From the NCBI GenBank assembly GCA_002320665.1, contig DCKO01000125.1, forward strand, positions 1 to 40,767: DNA of 40,767 bases. Reading direction: 5' to 3'. Shown piece after piece: positions 7,741 to 15,384 of the stretch. Within the stretch, counting starts at the first letter, position 1, and every line of letters starts with the position of its first letter. The notes beneath the pieces were generated by a model. The model was not told the DNA's origin, did not search any database, and saw only the letters and a program-made list of their open reading frames with translations. The position numbers and the translations under genes were made by a program. This DNA is from Micavibrio sp. UBA1672 (GTDB lineage: Bacteria > Pseudomonadota > Alphaproteobacteria > Micavibrionales > Micavibrionaceae).

Positions 7741-9342
7741 TTAGTTGCCGCTATCGTCACTATTAGACGATGCTACACTTGCTGATTGTGTCGAATTAAG
7801 GTTAATAGAAGATAAAGATCTGTCAAAAAGTAGCAAAACTCTATCTGCGCCATTGGCAAACTCAATGCCGTTTTTCTGGATTTTTACATCCCATATCACA
7901 CCGCCAAGCATGACTTGCTCATTATCAAAGAGCAAACGACTGCCACCCGGACCATTCACGATTGCTCTTTTGGATGAAAAAGACGTAATACGCAAACCAT
8001 CTAAAGAACTTGAAGCATTCGCGACATTGGCCTTGCGATTGGTTTGTTGCTTTTTCTCATGAACTTTGGGCTTTTCAGTATTTTCAGTCACATCATTGCC
8101 TTGAATAATACGGGTTGGCTCTTCAGCCCCTTCTTCACTTAGAACAATGGTTTTACTGTCCTGACTGACTGTGCCCTCTGCCGTGCCGCGCATAGGCAAA
8201 ACCAAAACCCCGCGAGCACCATCATGCAAAATCTGAATATCATCCAGAAGATCACCAACACGGGTCGGAGACCATGTCACACTCAACGGGCAGGCTTCTA
8301 TAGGCTCAAGTTTCAAGCCTGACACACATCCCGATGTACTCACCGTCAAACCGCTATTTGTACCGGAAACCTTGATATCCTTAAGGGTCAGAGCACTATC
8401 ACCTGTATTTACCAGAGAAACTGTCATAGTCGAAGCGGCAGAAACGGCATCGCCGAAATCAAATTGCTCCTGTGAAGAAACCAGCAAACCCTTACCGGGC
8501 ACAGCTTCAGGGAATAACTCGGCCTGTTCGACAGTTTCCGGCAAATACTCACCGGATAAAGTCACACTCGCCACCTTCGTCGGTCCGTCATGATTGACAA
8601 CCAAAACACCGCTTGCCGGTCCTTTATTGCGTGGCGCCCATGTCACCGTCGCCACGCAAGCCTCGCCCGCCTCTAACGCCCCGCAATTTTCATCCAGTAT
8701 AAATCCTGAATTCGCATTGGCACGAATAACAATATCAGAAACCTCGATCCTTTGAGATGTAATATTGCGCAAAATCACAGGCTCAACCAAAGCCTGACCG
8801 GATGTAAGATTTCCAAAATCCAGAGTATCAGGAATCATCTCAATATCGCTGCTCAAAGTATCAGAGGAATCTGCACTTGCCTCGACTGTGCCCGATAAAG
8901 TGGCCGTCACTAGACGCGTACGACCACTATGCAACATCAACATCTCAAGACGCCATGGGCCAGCTTGTAGACCCTTTACAGCAATGGCAATCGCACATTC
9001 CGCACCGGATGGTAAAGGTTCTTTTGCACATTGATTTAAGGAAACATTGGCTGAGACCGTGGAGGAAGGATAAAGATTAATCTGTCCGGTTTCTACAGGC
9101 TGGGTCCCTGCATTTCTGAATAAGACCACGACCTGCGCCGTAGCGCCGATAGGAACGGTACCGCCATCTACTTGTGCTTCTACAGGCACCAGCCCTGCCG
9201 CAACGTTTCCAGCCACACCATTACTGGGCGCATCAAAGCCCGGATATTGCGCGTAAGACGGCAAACTGCCTGCTACAAAAGTAACCATAAAAGAAAGCAG
9301 CGCACAAAGTACGTATATGATAAAAATAAAATGCGGACGCAT
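7741..9342 (-). CDS. exported Ig-like repeat protein with PilP-like C-terminal domain
   Basis: 533 residues. A signal sequence spans roughly residues 1-31 (hydrophobic core FIIYVLCALLSFMVTFVAGS). Three HYDIN/ASPM-type 'choice-of-anchor' Ig-like domains follow (about 50-150, 165-265, 290-390). Each has a Cys pair and the DFG strand signature (LDFGNLTSGQ, FDFGDAVSAA) with a TWAP/TWSP turn. A low-complexity linker leads to a small domain (about 445-510) with GGSRLLFDNEQVMLGGVIWDV, resembling the PilP/GspC homology region that contacts the secretin. It lies between the secretin and ATPase genes, where type IVb systems carry PilO/PilP. The role as a periplasmic secretin partner is inferred from position and the C-terminal domain. 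Confidence 0.66.
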   Translation of the reverse strand: MRPHFIFIIYVLCALLSFMVTFVAGSLPSYAQYPGFDAPSNGVAGNVAAGLVPVEAQVDGGTVPIGATAQVVVLFRNAGTQPVETGQINLYPSSTVSANVSLNQCAKEPLPSGAECAIAIAVKGLQAGPWRLEMLMLHSGRTRLVTATLSGTVEASADSSDTLSSDIEMIPDTLDFGNLTSGQALVEPVILRNITSQRIEVSDIVIRANANSGFILDENCGALEAGEACVATVTWAPRNKGPASGVLVVNHDGPTKVASVTLSGEYLPETVEQAELFPEAVPGKGLLVSSQEQFDFGDAVSAASTMTVSLVNTGDSALTLKDIKVSGTNSGLTVSTSGCVSGLKLEPIEACPLSVTWSPTRVGDLLDDIQILHDGARGVLVLPMRGTAEGTVSQDSKTIVLSEEGAEEPTRIIQGNDVTENTEKPKVHEKKQQTNRKANVANASSSLDGLRITSFSSKRAIVNGPGGSRLLFDNEQVMLGGVIWDVKIQKNGIEFANGADRVLLLFDRSLSSINLNSTQSASVASSNSDDSGN

Positions 9343-9461
9343 AATTTAACTTGCAAGTTTTCCCAGAGTCTCAGGGTAAAGAACACAATAAAATAATCAA
9401 TATGAGAAGCAGCTGTGGAAGCAGCCTATGCACAATTATATAGTAAATAGTAATATGAATA

Positions 9462-9489
9462 AAGATATTAACCCAAGTAATTAGGTCAA
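9462..9489 (-). promoter_or_regulatory. possible sigma70 promoter upstream of the Ig/PilP-like gene
   Basis: On the minus strand TTGACC (9484-9489) is followed after 16 bases by TATCTT (9462-9467). It lies in the AT-rich 169-nt gap between the secretin and the Ig/PilP-like gene and would give a leader of about 110 nt. The same gap holds two copies of GAAGCAGC (9406-9413, 9418-9425). The match is modest and the promoter is a guess. Confidence 0.25.
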
Positions 9490-9511
9490 CTTATTACATA
9501 ATCAGGTAATT

Positions 9512-10966
9512 TTATTGCTGGTTTGATTCGATTGTAACCGGATATTGAATAATCTCTGGCGGCACTTCCTGCTGAACGGTTTTCTTGACAGCCTTCCTCA
9601 TTTCATCTTGAGTATACACAATAACCCGCGGCTTAAGCAAAAATACAAGCTCCGTATTGCCTGTATTCACATTGCGTGAAGTCGGAATAAGCGGCGAATT
9701 AAACCCGGGACCGGAAGATCCAAACTGGTCATTTTCCCGCACCAATCCGGCAATAAGGAGTGAATCACCAGGCCGTATACGAATCTGGGTCGAAAGCTCC
9801 CGCTCGGTTGTTTCAGGCAATTGCAACACTGTGCCATCGGCATCAAAGTCTTGGAAACCACGAAACTCCTCAAGATCAATATCAATCGTTCCATAAACAG
9901 TAGCATTATCCCAGCTACTGGAAATCGTCAGCGTAAAGCCCGTATCAACCGAATCGGTCTCGGTAGAAACAGTCGTCTCGCCATCCTCGGTCGAACGCGT
10001 CAACGAAGACACATAGTTAATCGTATCAGCCGCCCTTAGCGTCGCCTCAGCCCCCGAAAGCACTGTGATCTGAGGCTGCGATATTGTTTTCACCGCACCA
10101 AATTCGGAAATAAATCTCAAGACATCCCCTGCATCGAAATCAACCCCGCCTATAGTCGGCAAACCAATACTGATCGGGTTGAAATCCGCACCCGTAGAGC
10201 CATCAATACGAATACCGGAAGTATATTTTCCAAAAGTCTCGATTTTTTCCCAATCAATACCTGTTGTATTCCCTGAATCAAGACTGACCTCCCAGATATA
10301 AACCTCGAAGACAATCAAAGCCGTACTCGCCCGAATGCGCTGAAAATAGCGCTCCGCTAACTCTGCCGTCCGGTTCGTCGCTTCATAAATAATCGTGCGT
10401 GTGGCCGTTTCTGTGATCGGAGATACACCTGTAATCGCCTGCAAACCCGTTGCAAGATTACCAAGAATATCTGTATCCCCGCCAATCGGCGGCACAGTCA
10501 CAGTAAAAGTCTGGGTTTCTTTAACCACCAGCAAACCATCATCATAGGCACAATATAAATCCGCCAGCCCGCATACTTTTGCAACCACGCGGTTCATAGG
10601 CCCTCTTAGGTTCGTCATCGTCACAGTGCGCGTAAAAGCAGCATCAGTTTCAAAAGCCATCGGCAGCTCATAATCTGCCAAAACCAGTTGCAACGCCCCC
10701 GCCACAGTCTCGGAGCGCAACTCAAATGGCCCGACATCTTCAGTCGGCAAGCCATCACCAAAATCTGTTTTAGGCACAAGAACATCACTGCCCAAAGGCA
10801 GATAAATAACACTATCGGGCTTTTCATTCACGGCTTCAGGACGCGGCAAAGCCATCTTTGGCGACGGCACAGACAAATTCCTTGCCCCCGGCAAATCCAC
10901 TTGCGCACAGGAACCTATAAATAAAAAAAGCAATAATAACGATGTATTCTTGAATATAGACTTCAT
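9512..10966 (-). CDS. type IVb pilus secretin lipoprotein (PilN/BfpB-like)
   Basis: 484 residues. A lipoprotein signal ends in IGSC (Cys20). An N-terminal periplasmic part holds a secretin/TonB short N-like domain (about 75-150, including TVTMTNLRGPMNRVVAKVC). The C-terminal secretin domain (about 285-465) has PQITVLSGAEATLRAAD, an acidic/Ser-rich gate loop, and the final beta-lip signature RIRPGDSLLIAGLVREN followed by LLKPRVIVYTQDE. Family knowledge: such secretins form the outer-membrane ring through which the pilus exits, and lipidated forms are typical of type IVb and Bfp/Tcp systems. It is the first structural gene after the small regulator. Confidence 0.87.
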   Translation of the reverse strand: MKSIFKNTSLLLLFLFIGSCAQVDLPGARNLSVPSPKMALPRPEAVNEKPDSVIYLPLGSDVLVPKTDFGDGLPTEDVGPFELRSETVAGALQLVLADYELPMAFETDAAFTRTVTMTNLRGPMNRVVAKVCGLADLYCAYDDGLLVVKETQTFTVTVPPIGGDTDILGNLATGLQAITGVSPITETATRTIIYEATNRTAELAERYFQRIRASTALIVFEVYIWEVSLDSGNTTGIDWEKIETFGKYTSGIRIDGSTGADFNPISIGLPTIGGVDFDAGDVLRFISEFGAVKTISQPQITVLSGAEATLRAADTINYVSSLTRSTEDGETTVSTETDSVDTGFTLTISSSWDNATVYGTIDIDLEEFRGFQDFDADGTVLQLPETTERELSTQIRIRPGDSLLIAGLVRENDQFGSSGPGFNSPLIPTSRNVNTGNTELVFLLKPRVIVYTQDEMRKAVKKTVQQEVPPEIIQYPVTIESNQQ

Positions 10967-11034
10967 TAGAAAAATATTATGCGGATAAGCATTTAAAATG
11001 ATACAGGTTTTTTAAAACGATATCACCAGAAGCC

Positions 11035-11406
11035 CTACTTTTCCACATGTAAAGTCCGTGTAACCGTTTTAATCAACCGCTCTTTCTGGACCGGTTTTTT
11101 CAAAACAGCAGCAACATTTAACTTTGAGGATTCACTTAAAATATCGGGATTATCATCCCCCGTCACAAGAATTACAGGGGTTTTCAGCCCATCACTACGG
11201 ATCGTACGAATAAAATCAAAACCATTCACAGGCTCCATACGCACATCGACAATGGCAAAATCAATTGTTTTATCAATCTGCGTCAAAGCCTCGGAACCAT
11301 CAGTTGATTCGACCGTCTCAAAGCCTGCATCCTGCAAAAATTTAACAATTTGCATGCGCACAAAGTCATTATCTTCAACAACGAGGATTTTCTTAGATTC
11401 GTTCAT
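11035..11406 (-). CDS. single-domain response regulator (CheY-like)
   Basis: 123 residues from the ATG at 11406; a GTG start at 11436 would add ten residues. The REC fold is complete: acidic pair ED near residue 11, phospho-acceptor Asp54 in AIVDVRMEPVNGFDF, Thr in LVTGDD, and the conserved Lys in LKKPVQKERL. There is no output domain. It is divergent from the prepilin peptidase gene and precedes the secretin by 68 nt, so it may be co-transcribed with the pilus genes and signal to them. The partner kinase is unknown. Confidence 0.88.
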   Translation of the reverse strand: MNESKKILVVEDNDFVRMQIVKFLQDAGFETVESTDGSEALTQIDKTIDFAIVDVRMEPVNGFDFIRTIRSDGLKTPVILVTGDDNPDILSESSKLNVAAVLKKPVQKERLIKTVTRTLHVEK

Positions 11407-11504
11407 AACCCAACAACTTTTTCCCTCAAGAACCACACAAAAACTTTATTATAGAAAAATATGCTACATAATAAGTGTAAAGATCATCCTAAGATAACAT
11501 ATTT

Positions 11505-12029
11505 ATGCTGCTTCACCATATCTCATTTGCCGCCTGTTTTATACTCATAGTTTATGCGTTATATCTCCTATACAGACTAACTGTAATCGACCTAAAGCAT
11601 TATATTTTACCCAATAAATACGTTTTTCCCTTTGGTCTTTGTGGCCTAATTTTTCATACAATCGCATTCCAGAATTTCTACTTCCTGCCCGATTGCCTGC
11701 TCGCAGCATTTTTCGGCGGGCTGCTTTTATACGTTGTGCGCTATTTCGCCAATCATTATTACAAAAAGGACACACTCGGCCTTGGCGATGTGAAGCTCAT
11801 CGCCGCCAGCGGTTTTTGGCTCGGCACGGAATATATTTTCCTCGCCATTTCCCTAGGCGCATTTGCAGGCGTTCTGCATGGCCTAGCCATCGCTTTTGCA
11901 AAAAAGAAGAAAGGCGAGAGCATATCCTTAAGCCAATTATCCCTGCCCGCCGGTCCCGGATTTATCATTGGAATCCTGATCGCCGCAGCGATCCGTTTTT
12001 ATACCATGGCAGAAATGCTCTATTTATAA
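11505..12029 (+). CDS. prepilin peptidase (A24 family, short form)
   Basis: 174 residues with about six hydrophobic segments. It has both catalytic aspartate motifs of A24 peptidases: VIDLKHYILPN (about 30-40) and LGLGDVKLIAASG (about 88-100). The N-terminal methyltransferase domain of PilD-type enzymes is missing, as in TadV/CpaA and some type IVb enzymes. It cleaves the leader of prepilins at the inner membrane (family knowledge) and is the obvious processor of the two pilin-like proteins. It is divergent from the pilus cluster across a 98-nt gap that should hold both promoters. Confidence 0.93.
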   Translation: MLLHHISFAACFILIVYALYLLYRLTVIDLKHYILPNKYVFPFGLCGLIFHTIAFQNFYFLPDCLLAAFFGGLLLYVVRYFANHYYKKDTLGLGDVKLIAASGFWLGTEYIFLAISLGAFAGVLHGLAIAFAKKKKGESISLSQLSLPAGPGFIIGILIAAAIRFYTMAEMLYL

Positions 12030-12075
12030 TTTTCCTCTGGACAGCCAGACGTTTTCCGTGCATTTCCTAATATCT

Positions 12076-12984
12076 ATGAAACATTTAATTAGCATAGAGT
12101 CGCTGCAAAAAGATCAAATTCAGAACATTCTGGATCGCGCGAAATATTACCGTGATGCCATGATTGATGGCAAATGGGATCGCAAAAAGCTGGAAGGCAA
12201 AATTGTCCTCACCCTGTTTTTCGAAAACTCCACCCGCACGCTCACCTCCTTTGATATCGCCGCCAAGCGCCTCGGCGCGGATGTTGTAAACTGGAACGCG
12301 GAAGTCAGCTCCCTGAAAAAAGATGAAACCTTCAGCGATACCATTGACACCCTAAGCGCCATGGAACCCGATGCCATCGTCATCCGCCACCATGAATATG
12401 GCGCGCCGGATTTCGTCTCCAAGCGCGTAAACTGCCCCGTGATCAACGCAGGCGATAGCTGGCGTGAACACCCGACCCAAGCCTTGCTCGATGCCGTAAC
12501 CATCTTGCAAGAAAAAGAAACATTAGAGGGTCTAACCGTGTCCATCTGCGGGGATGTAGCCCATAGCCGCGTTGCCAATTCCAATGCAAAATTGCTAACC
12601 ACTATGGGCGCAAATGTAAGATTTGTTGCCCCTGAAATGCTCATGCCGCAAAAGCTCCCCGCCAAAGGGATTGAATGCTTTGATACACTGGAAGATGGCA
12701 TCAAAGACGCAGATATCGTCATGATGCTACGTATCCAGAAGGAACGCATGGATCGCTCTGAAATTCCAGACGATGCCGCCTATTTCAACAAATACGGCCT
12801 AACGCCAGAGCGCCTGAAACACGCCAAACCCGATGCATTCATCCTCCATCCCGGCCCTGCCAATCGCGGCGTTGAAATCTCGGACGAGGTCATGGACGAC
12901 CCCACCCGCTCTATGATGAAACGCCAAGTCGCCAATGGCGTCCCCACCCGCATGGCCGTGCTGGATATGCTGATGGAGAACTAA
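12076..12984 (+). CDS. pyrB: aspartate carbamoyltransferase, catalytic chain
   Basis: 302 residues from the ATG at 12076; a GTG at 12058 is in frame, but the family normally begins near MKHLISIESL. Motifs: carbamoyl-phosphate binding STRT in FFENSTRTLTSFDIAAKRL, HPTQALLDA, ICGDVAHSRVANSN, MMLRIQKERM and LHPGPANRGVEI. It condenses carbamoyl phosphate and aspartate in pyrimidine synthesis. The 3' end is unusual. A 16-bp sequence within the last codons (12960-12975) recurs at 13424-13439, beyond the GIY-YIG element. The right copy reads on in frame as LDMLMMG-stop, suggesting the current C-terminus (LDMLMEN) was created by the insertion. Confidence 0.97.
   Translation: MKHLISIESLQKDQIQNILDRAKYYRDAMIDGKWDRKKLEGKIVLTLFFENSTRTLTSFDIAAKRLGADVVNWNAEVSSLKKDETFSDTIDTLSAMEPDAIVIRHHEYGAPDFVSKRVNCPVINAGDSWREHPTQALLDAVTILQEKETLEGLTVSICGDVAHSRVANSNAKLLTTMGANVRFVAPEMLMPQKLPAKGIECFDTLEDGIKDADIVMMLRIQKERMDRSEIPDDAAYFNKYGLTPERLKHAKPDAFILHPGPANRGVEISDEVMDDPTRSMMKRQVANGVPTRMAVLDMLMEN
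12960..12975. repeat. left copy of 16-bp direct repeat in the pyrB 3' end
   Basis: GCTGGATATGCTGATG, identical to 13424-13439. Bases on either side differ between the copies, so the match is exactly 16 bp. Together the copies bound the GIY-YIG/palindrome segment and look like a target-site duplication, although a short duplication of the pyrB end is an alternative. Confidence 0.7.
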
Positions 12985-12990
12985 CAGATG

Positions 12991-13022
12991 AATCGTCATG
13001 CCCGCGTCAGGCGGGCATCCGG
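12991..13022. repeat. REP-like palindromic repeat, copy 1
   Basis: 32 bases identical to 13334-13365. The core is a hairpin with stem ATGCCCGC/GCGGGCAT and loop GTCAG. The repeat lies just upstream of the GIY-YIG start; reading through it would add the peptide MPASGGHPENH, a typical product of such repeats. Confidence 0.85.
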
Positions 13023-13030
13023 AAAACCAC

Positions 13031-13327
13031 ATGAATGAAAAAGGATTTTATGTTTACATACTTGCCAAAGCTCAAAACTCGACTTTTTATGTCGGCATGA
13101 CCTCGGATTTAGCCAAAAGAATATGGGAGCATAAAAACGAAGTCGCTGATGGCTTCACAAAAAAATACAGCATTAAAATGCTGGTTTATTATGAACAACA
13201 TGAGACTGCCGAAGCCGCCATCACACGCAAAAAGCAGTTTAAAAAATGGAACAGGACATGGAAAATGCGCCTTATCGAAGAACAAAATCCGCACTGGAAA
13301 GATTTATATGCAGATATTTGCCGCTAG
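13031..13327 (+). CDS. GIY-YIG nuclease-like protein (UPF0213/YhbQ type)
   Basis: 98 residues from the ATG at 13031. The N-terminal GIY-YIG hallmark appears as YVYILAK followed by FYVGMTSDL. The catalytic Arg region RIWEHKNEV and a Glu region (ETAEAAITRKKQFKKWNRTWK) follow, the standard layout of the short UPF0213 proteins. Family knowledge: the GIY-YIG fold supports DNA strand cleavage, but the function of these short members is largely unknown. An in-frame ATG at 12998 lies inside the palindromic repeat and is unlikely to be the native start. The gene is tightly framed by two identical 32-bp repeats and occupies the place where pyrC usually follows pyrB in related bacteria. Confidence 0.88.
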   Translation: MNEKGFYVYILAKAQNSTFYVGMTSDLAKRIWEHKNEVADGFTKKYSIKMLVYYEQHETAEAAITRKKQFKKWNRTWKMRLIEEQNPHWKDLYADICR

Positions 13328-13333
13328 CCCCCT

Positions 13334-13403
13334 AATCGTCATGCCCGCGTCAGGCGGGCATCCGGCAATAAAAGACCAGACCCCTGCCTTCGCGGGGGTG
13401 ACG
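13334..13403. repeat. REP-like palindromic repeat, copy 2, with distal hairpin
   Basis: 13334-13365 repeats copy 1 exactly. After a 15-base spacer comes a second GC-rich hairpin (CCCCTGC...GCGGGGG) that ends with GTGACG at about 13403. The outer ends are near-inverted copies of each other, so the whole 13337-13403 unit can fold as one long palindrome. It encodes the familiar peptides MPASGGHP and PAFAGVT but is not itself a gene. Confidence 0.8.
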
Positions 13404-13423
13404 AATAACATGCGTCCAGCACA

Positions 13424-13439
13424 GCTGGATATGCTGATG
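13424..13439. repeat. right copy of 16-bp direct repeat
   Basis: Identical to 12960-12975 in pyrB. It is followed by ATGGGGTGA, which in the pyrB frame gives Met-Gly-stop with the stop at 13446-13448, 3 bases before the plsY start. This is what an ancestral pyrB end would look like if the intervening segment had been inserted. Confidence 0.7.
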
Positions 13440-13451
13440 ATGGGGTGAGGG

Positions 13452-14234
13452 ATGGAAGAAGCAGTTTTTGGCCCTATTTGTCACCGAGAATACATTGAAA
13501 GCTTGTTATTATTTTTGCTCGGCTCAGGATATATTTTCCTTTTATCCTATTTACTGGGTTCGATACCATTTGGACTAATTTTATCTAGGTTATTTGGATA
13601 TGGTGACATAAGAAAAATTGGTTCAGGAAATATCGGAACTACAAATGTTCTTCGTACAGGCAATAAAATATTAGCAATTTCAACGCTCACCCTTGATTCC
13701 CTTAAAGGCGTAATAGCACTTATAATATTGGTTTGGTTACATCAAGAAAATCATTTTAGCCTTCCCATCACCCCTTATTATGACTACTGCGCTAACTTTC
13801 CAGAGTATTGTAAACATTGTTTAAATTCACCAGAATATTTAACAAGAGTACCGCAAATTACAATGTTTACAGCTTTTTGCGCCATCCTCGGACATTGCTA
13901 CCCCGTATGGCTAAAATTCAAGGGCGGAAAGGGTGTAGCAACTGCCCTCGGCGCGTTGCTGGCGGCTGCGCCTTATGCAGGATTGGCAGCCTGCGCGGCA
14001 TGGCTCATCACTGCCAAACTCACCAAGATTTCATCCCTATCCGCCCTCATTGCGATTGCCATCGCGCCGCTTGTCACATTTTTTGTCTACGGCTCTGCCC
14101 CAGCCGCGATCTGCGTTCTGATCACCCTGCTTGTCTGGTGGCGGCATAGGGAAAACATCAAACGCCTTCTCGCCGGAACTGAGCCCAAGATTGGTACAAA
14201 GAAGAAAGAAGAAAATGTTCAAACCCAAGAGTAA
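13452..14234 (+). CDS. plsY: glycerol-3-phosphate acyltransferase PlsY
   Basis: 260 residues, longer than the usual 195-220. Conserved PlsY motifs are present: LLGSIPFGLILSRLFG, then GSGNIGTTNVLRTGNK (first acyltransferase motif), and GHCYPVWLKFKGGKGVATALG (second). About five membrane segments are seen. It acylates glycerol-3-phosphate from acyl-phosphate at the inner membrane. The oddities are an N-terminal extension of about 24 residues and an extra loop of about 35 residues with three Cys (near residues 100-135) before the second motif. The first 460 bases are AT-rich while the rest is GC-rich, suggesting a mosaic. The stop overlaps dprA by 20 bases. Confidence 0.93.
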   Translation: MEEAVFGPICHREYIESLLLFLLGSGYIFLLSYLLGSIPFGLILSRLFGYGDIRKIGSGNIGTTNVLRTGNKILAISTLTLDSLKGVIALIILVWLHQENHFSLPITPYYDYCANFPEYCKHCLNSPEYLTRVPQITMFTAFCAILGHCYPVWLKFKGGKGVATALGALLAAAPYAGLAACAAWLITAKLTKISSLSALIAIAIAPLVTFFVYGSAPAAICVLITLLVWWRHRENIKRLLAGTEPKIGTKKKEENVQTQE

Positions 14235-15384
14235 CGCCACACCTTCTTTGGAAGAAAAAGAGCGCCTTGCTTGGCTGTGCCTTTCACGTACGGACAATAT
14301 CGGCCCGATCACCTTCTATAAATTGCTGGAGCATTTCGGCTCGGCCTCCGAAGCCCTAGCCGCCCTGCCCGAAATGTCCAAACGCGGCGGGCGCAAAAAG
14401 CCCCTCATCGCCCCGCCCGAAGGCCAAATCGAAAAGGAATATGCTGCACTTCAAAAACTCGGCGGTACGCTTATTACCGCGGCGGATAAAGAATACCCCC
14501 TCGCCCTTGGCGCAACTGATGATGCCCCGCCTGTCCTAAGCGTTCTGGGCGATGTCACAATGCTCAATAAATCCTGTATCGCGATTGTCGGTGCAAGGAA
14601 TGCTTCGCTCAATGGACGGAAATTTGCCAAGAAAATAGCCGCTGATCTCGGCAAGCGCGGACAAATCATCATTTCCGGCCTCGCCCGTGGCATCGACACT
14701 AGCGCCCATCAAGGATCACTTGAAACAGGCACAATCGCCGTTGTCGCAGGCGGCATCGACGTGGTTTATCCAGAAGAAAATCAAAAACTTTATGATGCGA
14801 TCAAAGAAAAAGGCGCGATCCTTGCCGAAAGCCCCTTAGGCCAGAAACCCTTCGCCGCTAGCTTCCCGCGCCGCAACCGCATCGTCTCCGGCATCTCAAA
14901 GGGCGTGATCGTCATCGAAGCCACACAGCGCTCCGGCTCGCTTATCACCGCAAGACTGGCCGGAGAACAGGGCCGCGATGTCTATGCCATGCCCGGCTCT
15001 CCGCTAGATCCTAGAGCCGCAGGGCCAAACCATTTGATCCGCGAAGGCGCAACATTAATCCGCAATGCCGATGATGTTCTAGAGGGGCTGATGAATTTTT
15101 CCGGCGGCACATTACGAGAGCCAGAAACCTATAATATCAATCATTTTTCCTTCCAGAATCCTGCCGCCGAACAAGATGATACAAGCGAAATTTCCCGCGA
15201 AAATTTACAGGAAATGGTACTGTCGCATTTGTCTTTTACACCCATACAACTTGACGAATTGATCCGAAGCTGTCATGTCTCTGCTTCACAGCTTCAATCG
15301 ATTTTTCTTGAATTGGAGCTCGCAGGCCGTGTAAAACGACTTGCCGGCGGACGGGTTATATTGGTTGAGAATGAGGAAGAATGA
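14215..15384 (+). CDS. dprA: DNA processing protein DprA
   Basis: 389 residues from the ATG at 14215. An N-terminal helical (SAM-like) region includes LSRTDNIGPITFYKLLEHFG. The Rossmann-type DprA domain has VGARNASLNGRKFAKKIA, IISGLARGIDTSAHQG, FPRRNRIVSGISKGVIVIEA and SGSLITARLAGEQGRDVYAM. A C-terminal winged-helix part (about 330-389) follows. It loads RecA on incoming single-stranded DNA in natural transformation (family knowledge). It is embedded between plsY (overlap) and the GFA-family gene (ATGA overlap). The pilus locus in the same window is the kind of machine that could take up DNA, but that link is speculative. Confidence 0.96.
   Translation: MFKPKSNATPSLEEKERLAWLCLSRTDNIGPITFYKLLEHFGSASEALAALPEMSKRGGRKKPLIAPPEGQIEKEYAALQKLGGTLITAADKEYPLALGATDDAPPVLSVLGDVTMLNKSCIAIVGARNASLNGRKFAKKIAADLGKRGQIIISGLARGIDTSAHQGSLETGTIAVVAGGIDVVYPEENQKLYDAIKEKGAILAESPLGQKPFAASFPRRNRIVSGISKGVIVIEATQRSGSLITARLAGEQGRDVYAMPGSPLDPRAAGPNHLIREGATLIRNADDVLEGLMNFSGGTLREPETYNINHFSFQNPAAEQDDTSEISRENLQEMVLSHLSFTPIQLDELIRSCHVSASQLQSIFLELELAGRVKRLAGGRVILVENEEE

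Larger units (their letters stand above)
12976..13423. mobile_element. candidate GIY-YIG palindromic element (448 bp)
   Basis: This is the segment between the two 16-bp direct repeats. It holds, in order, a 32-bp palindromic repeat copy (12991-13022), a GIY-YIG gene (13031-13327) and a second identical copy (13334-13365). A further hairpin (13381-13397) ends in GGGGGTGACG, which mirrors the CGTCATGCCCGCG start of the repeat with two mismatches. No transposase is present. Mobility is inferred from the repeats and the flanking duplication; it could instead be a passive cluster of REP-like repeats. Confidence 0.5.

Noticed and set aside
12998..13030. ATG at 12998 as the start of the GIY-YIG protein
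   Set aside because: It lies inside the palindromic repeat, and its peptide MPASGGHPENH is the by-product seen wherever this repeat is read. The family begins near the ATG at 13031.
13149..13448. Open frame spanning the second palindromic repeat
   Set aside because: It overlaps the GIY-YIG gene in another frame and consists largely of repeat-derived peptide (PAFAGVT type).
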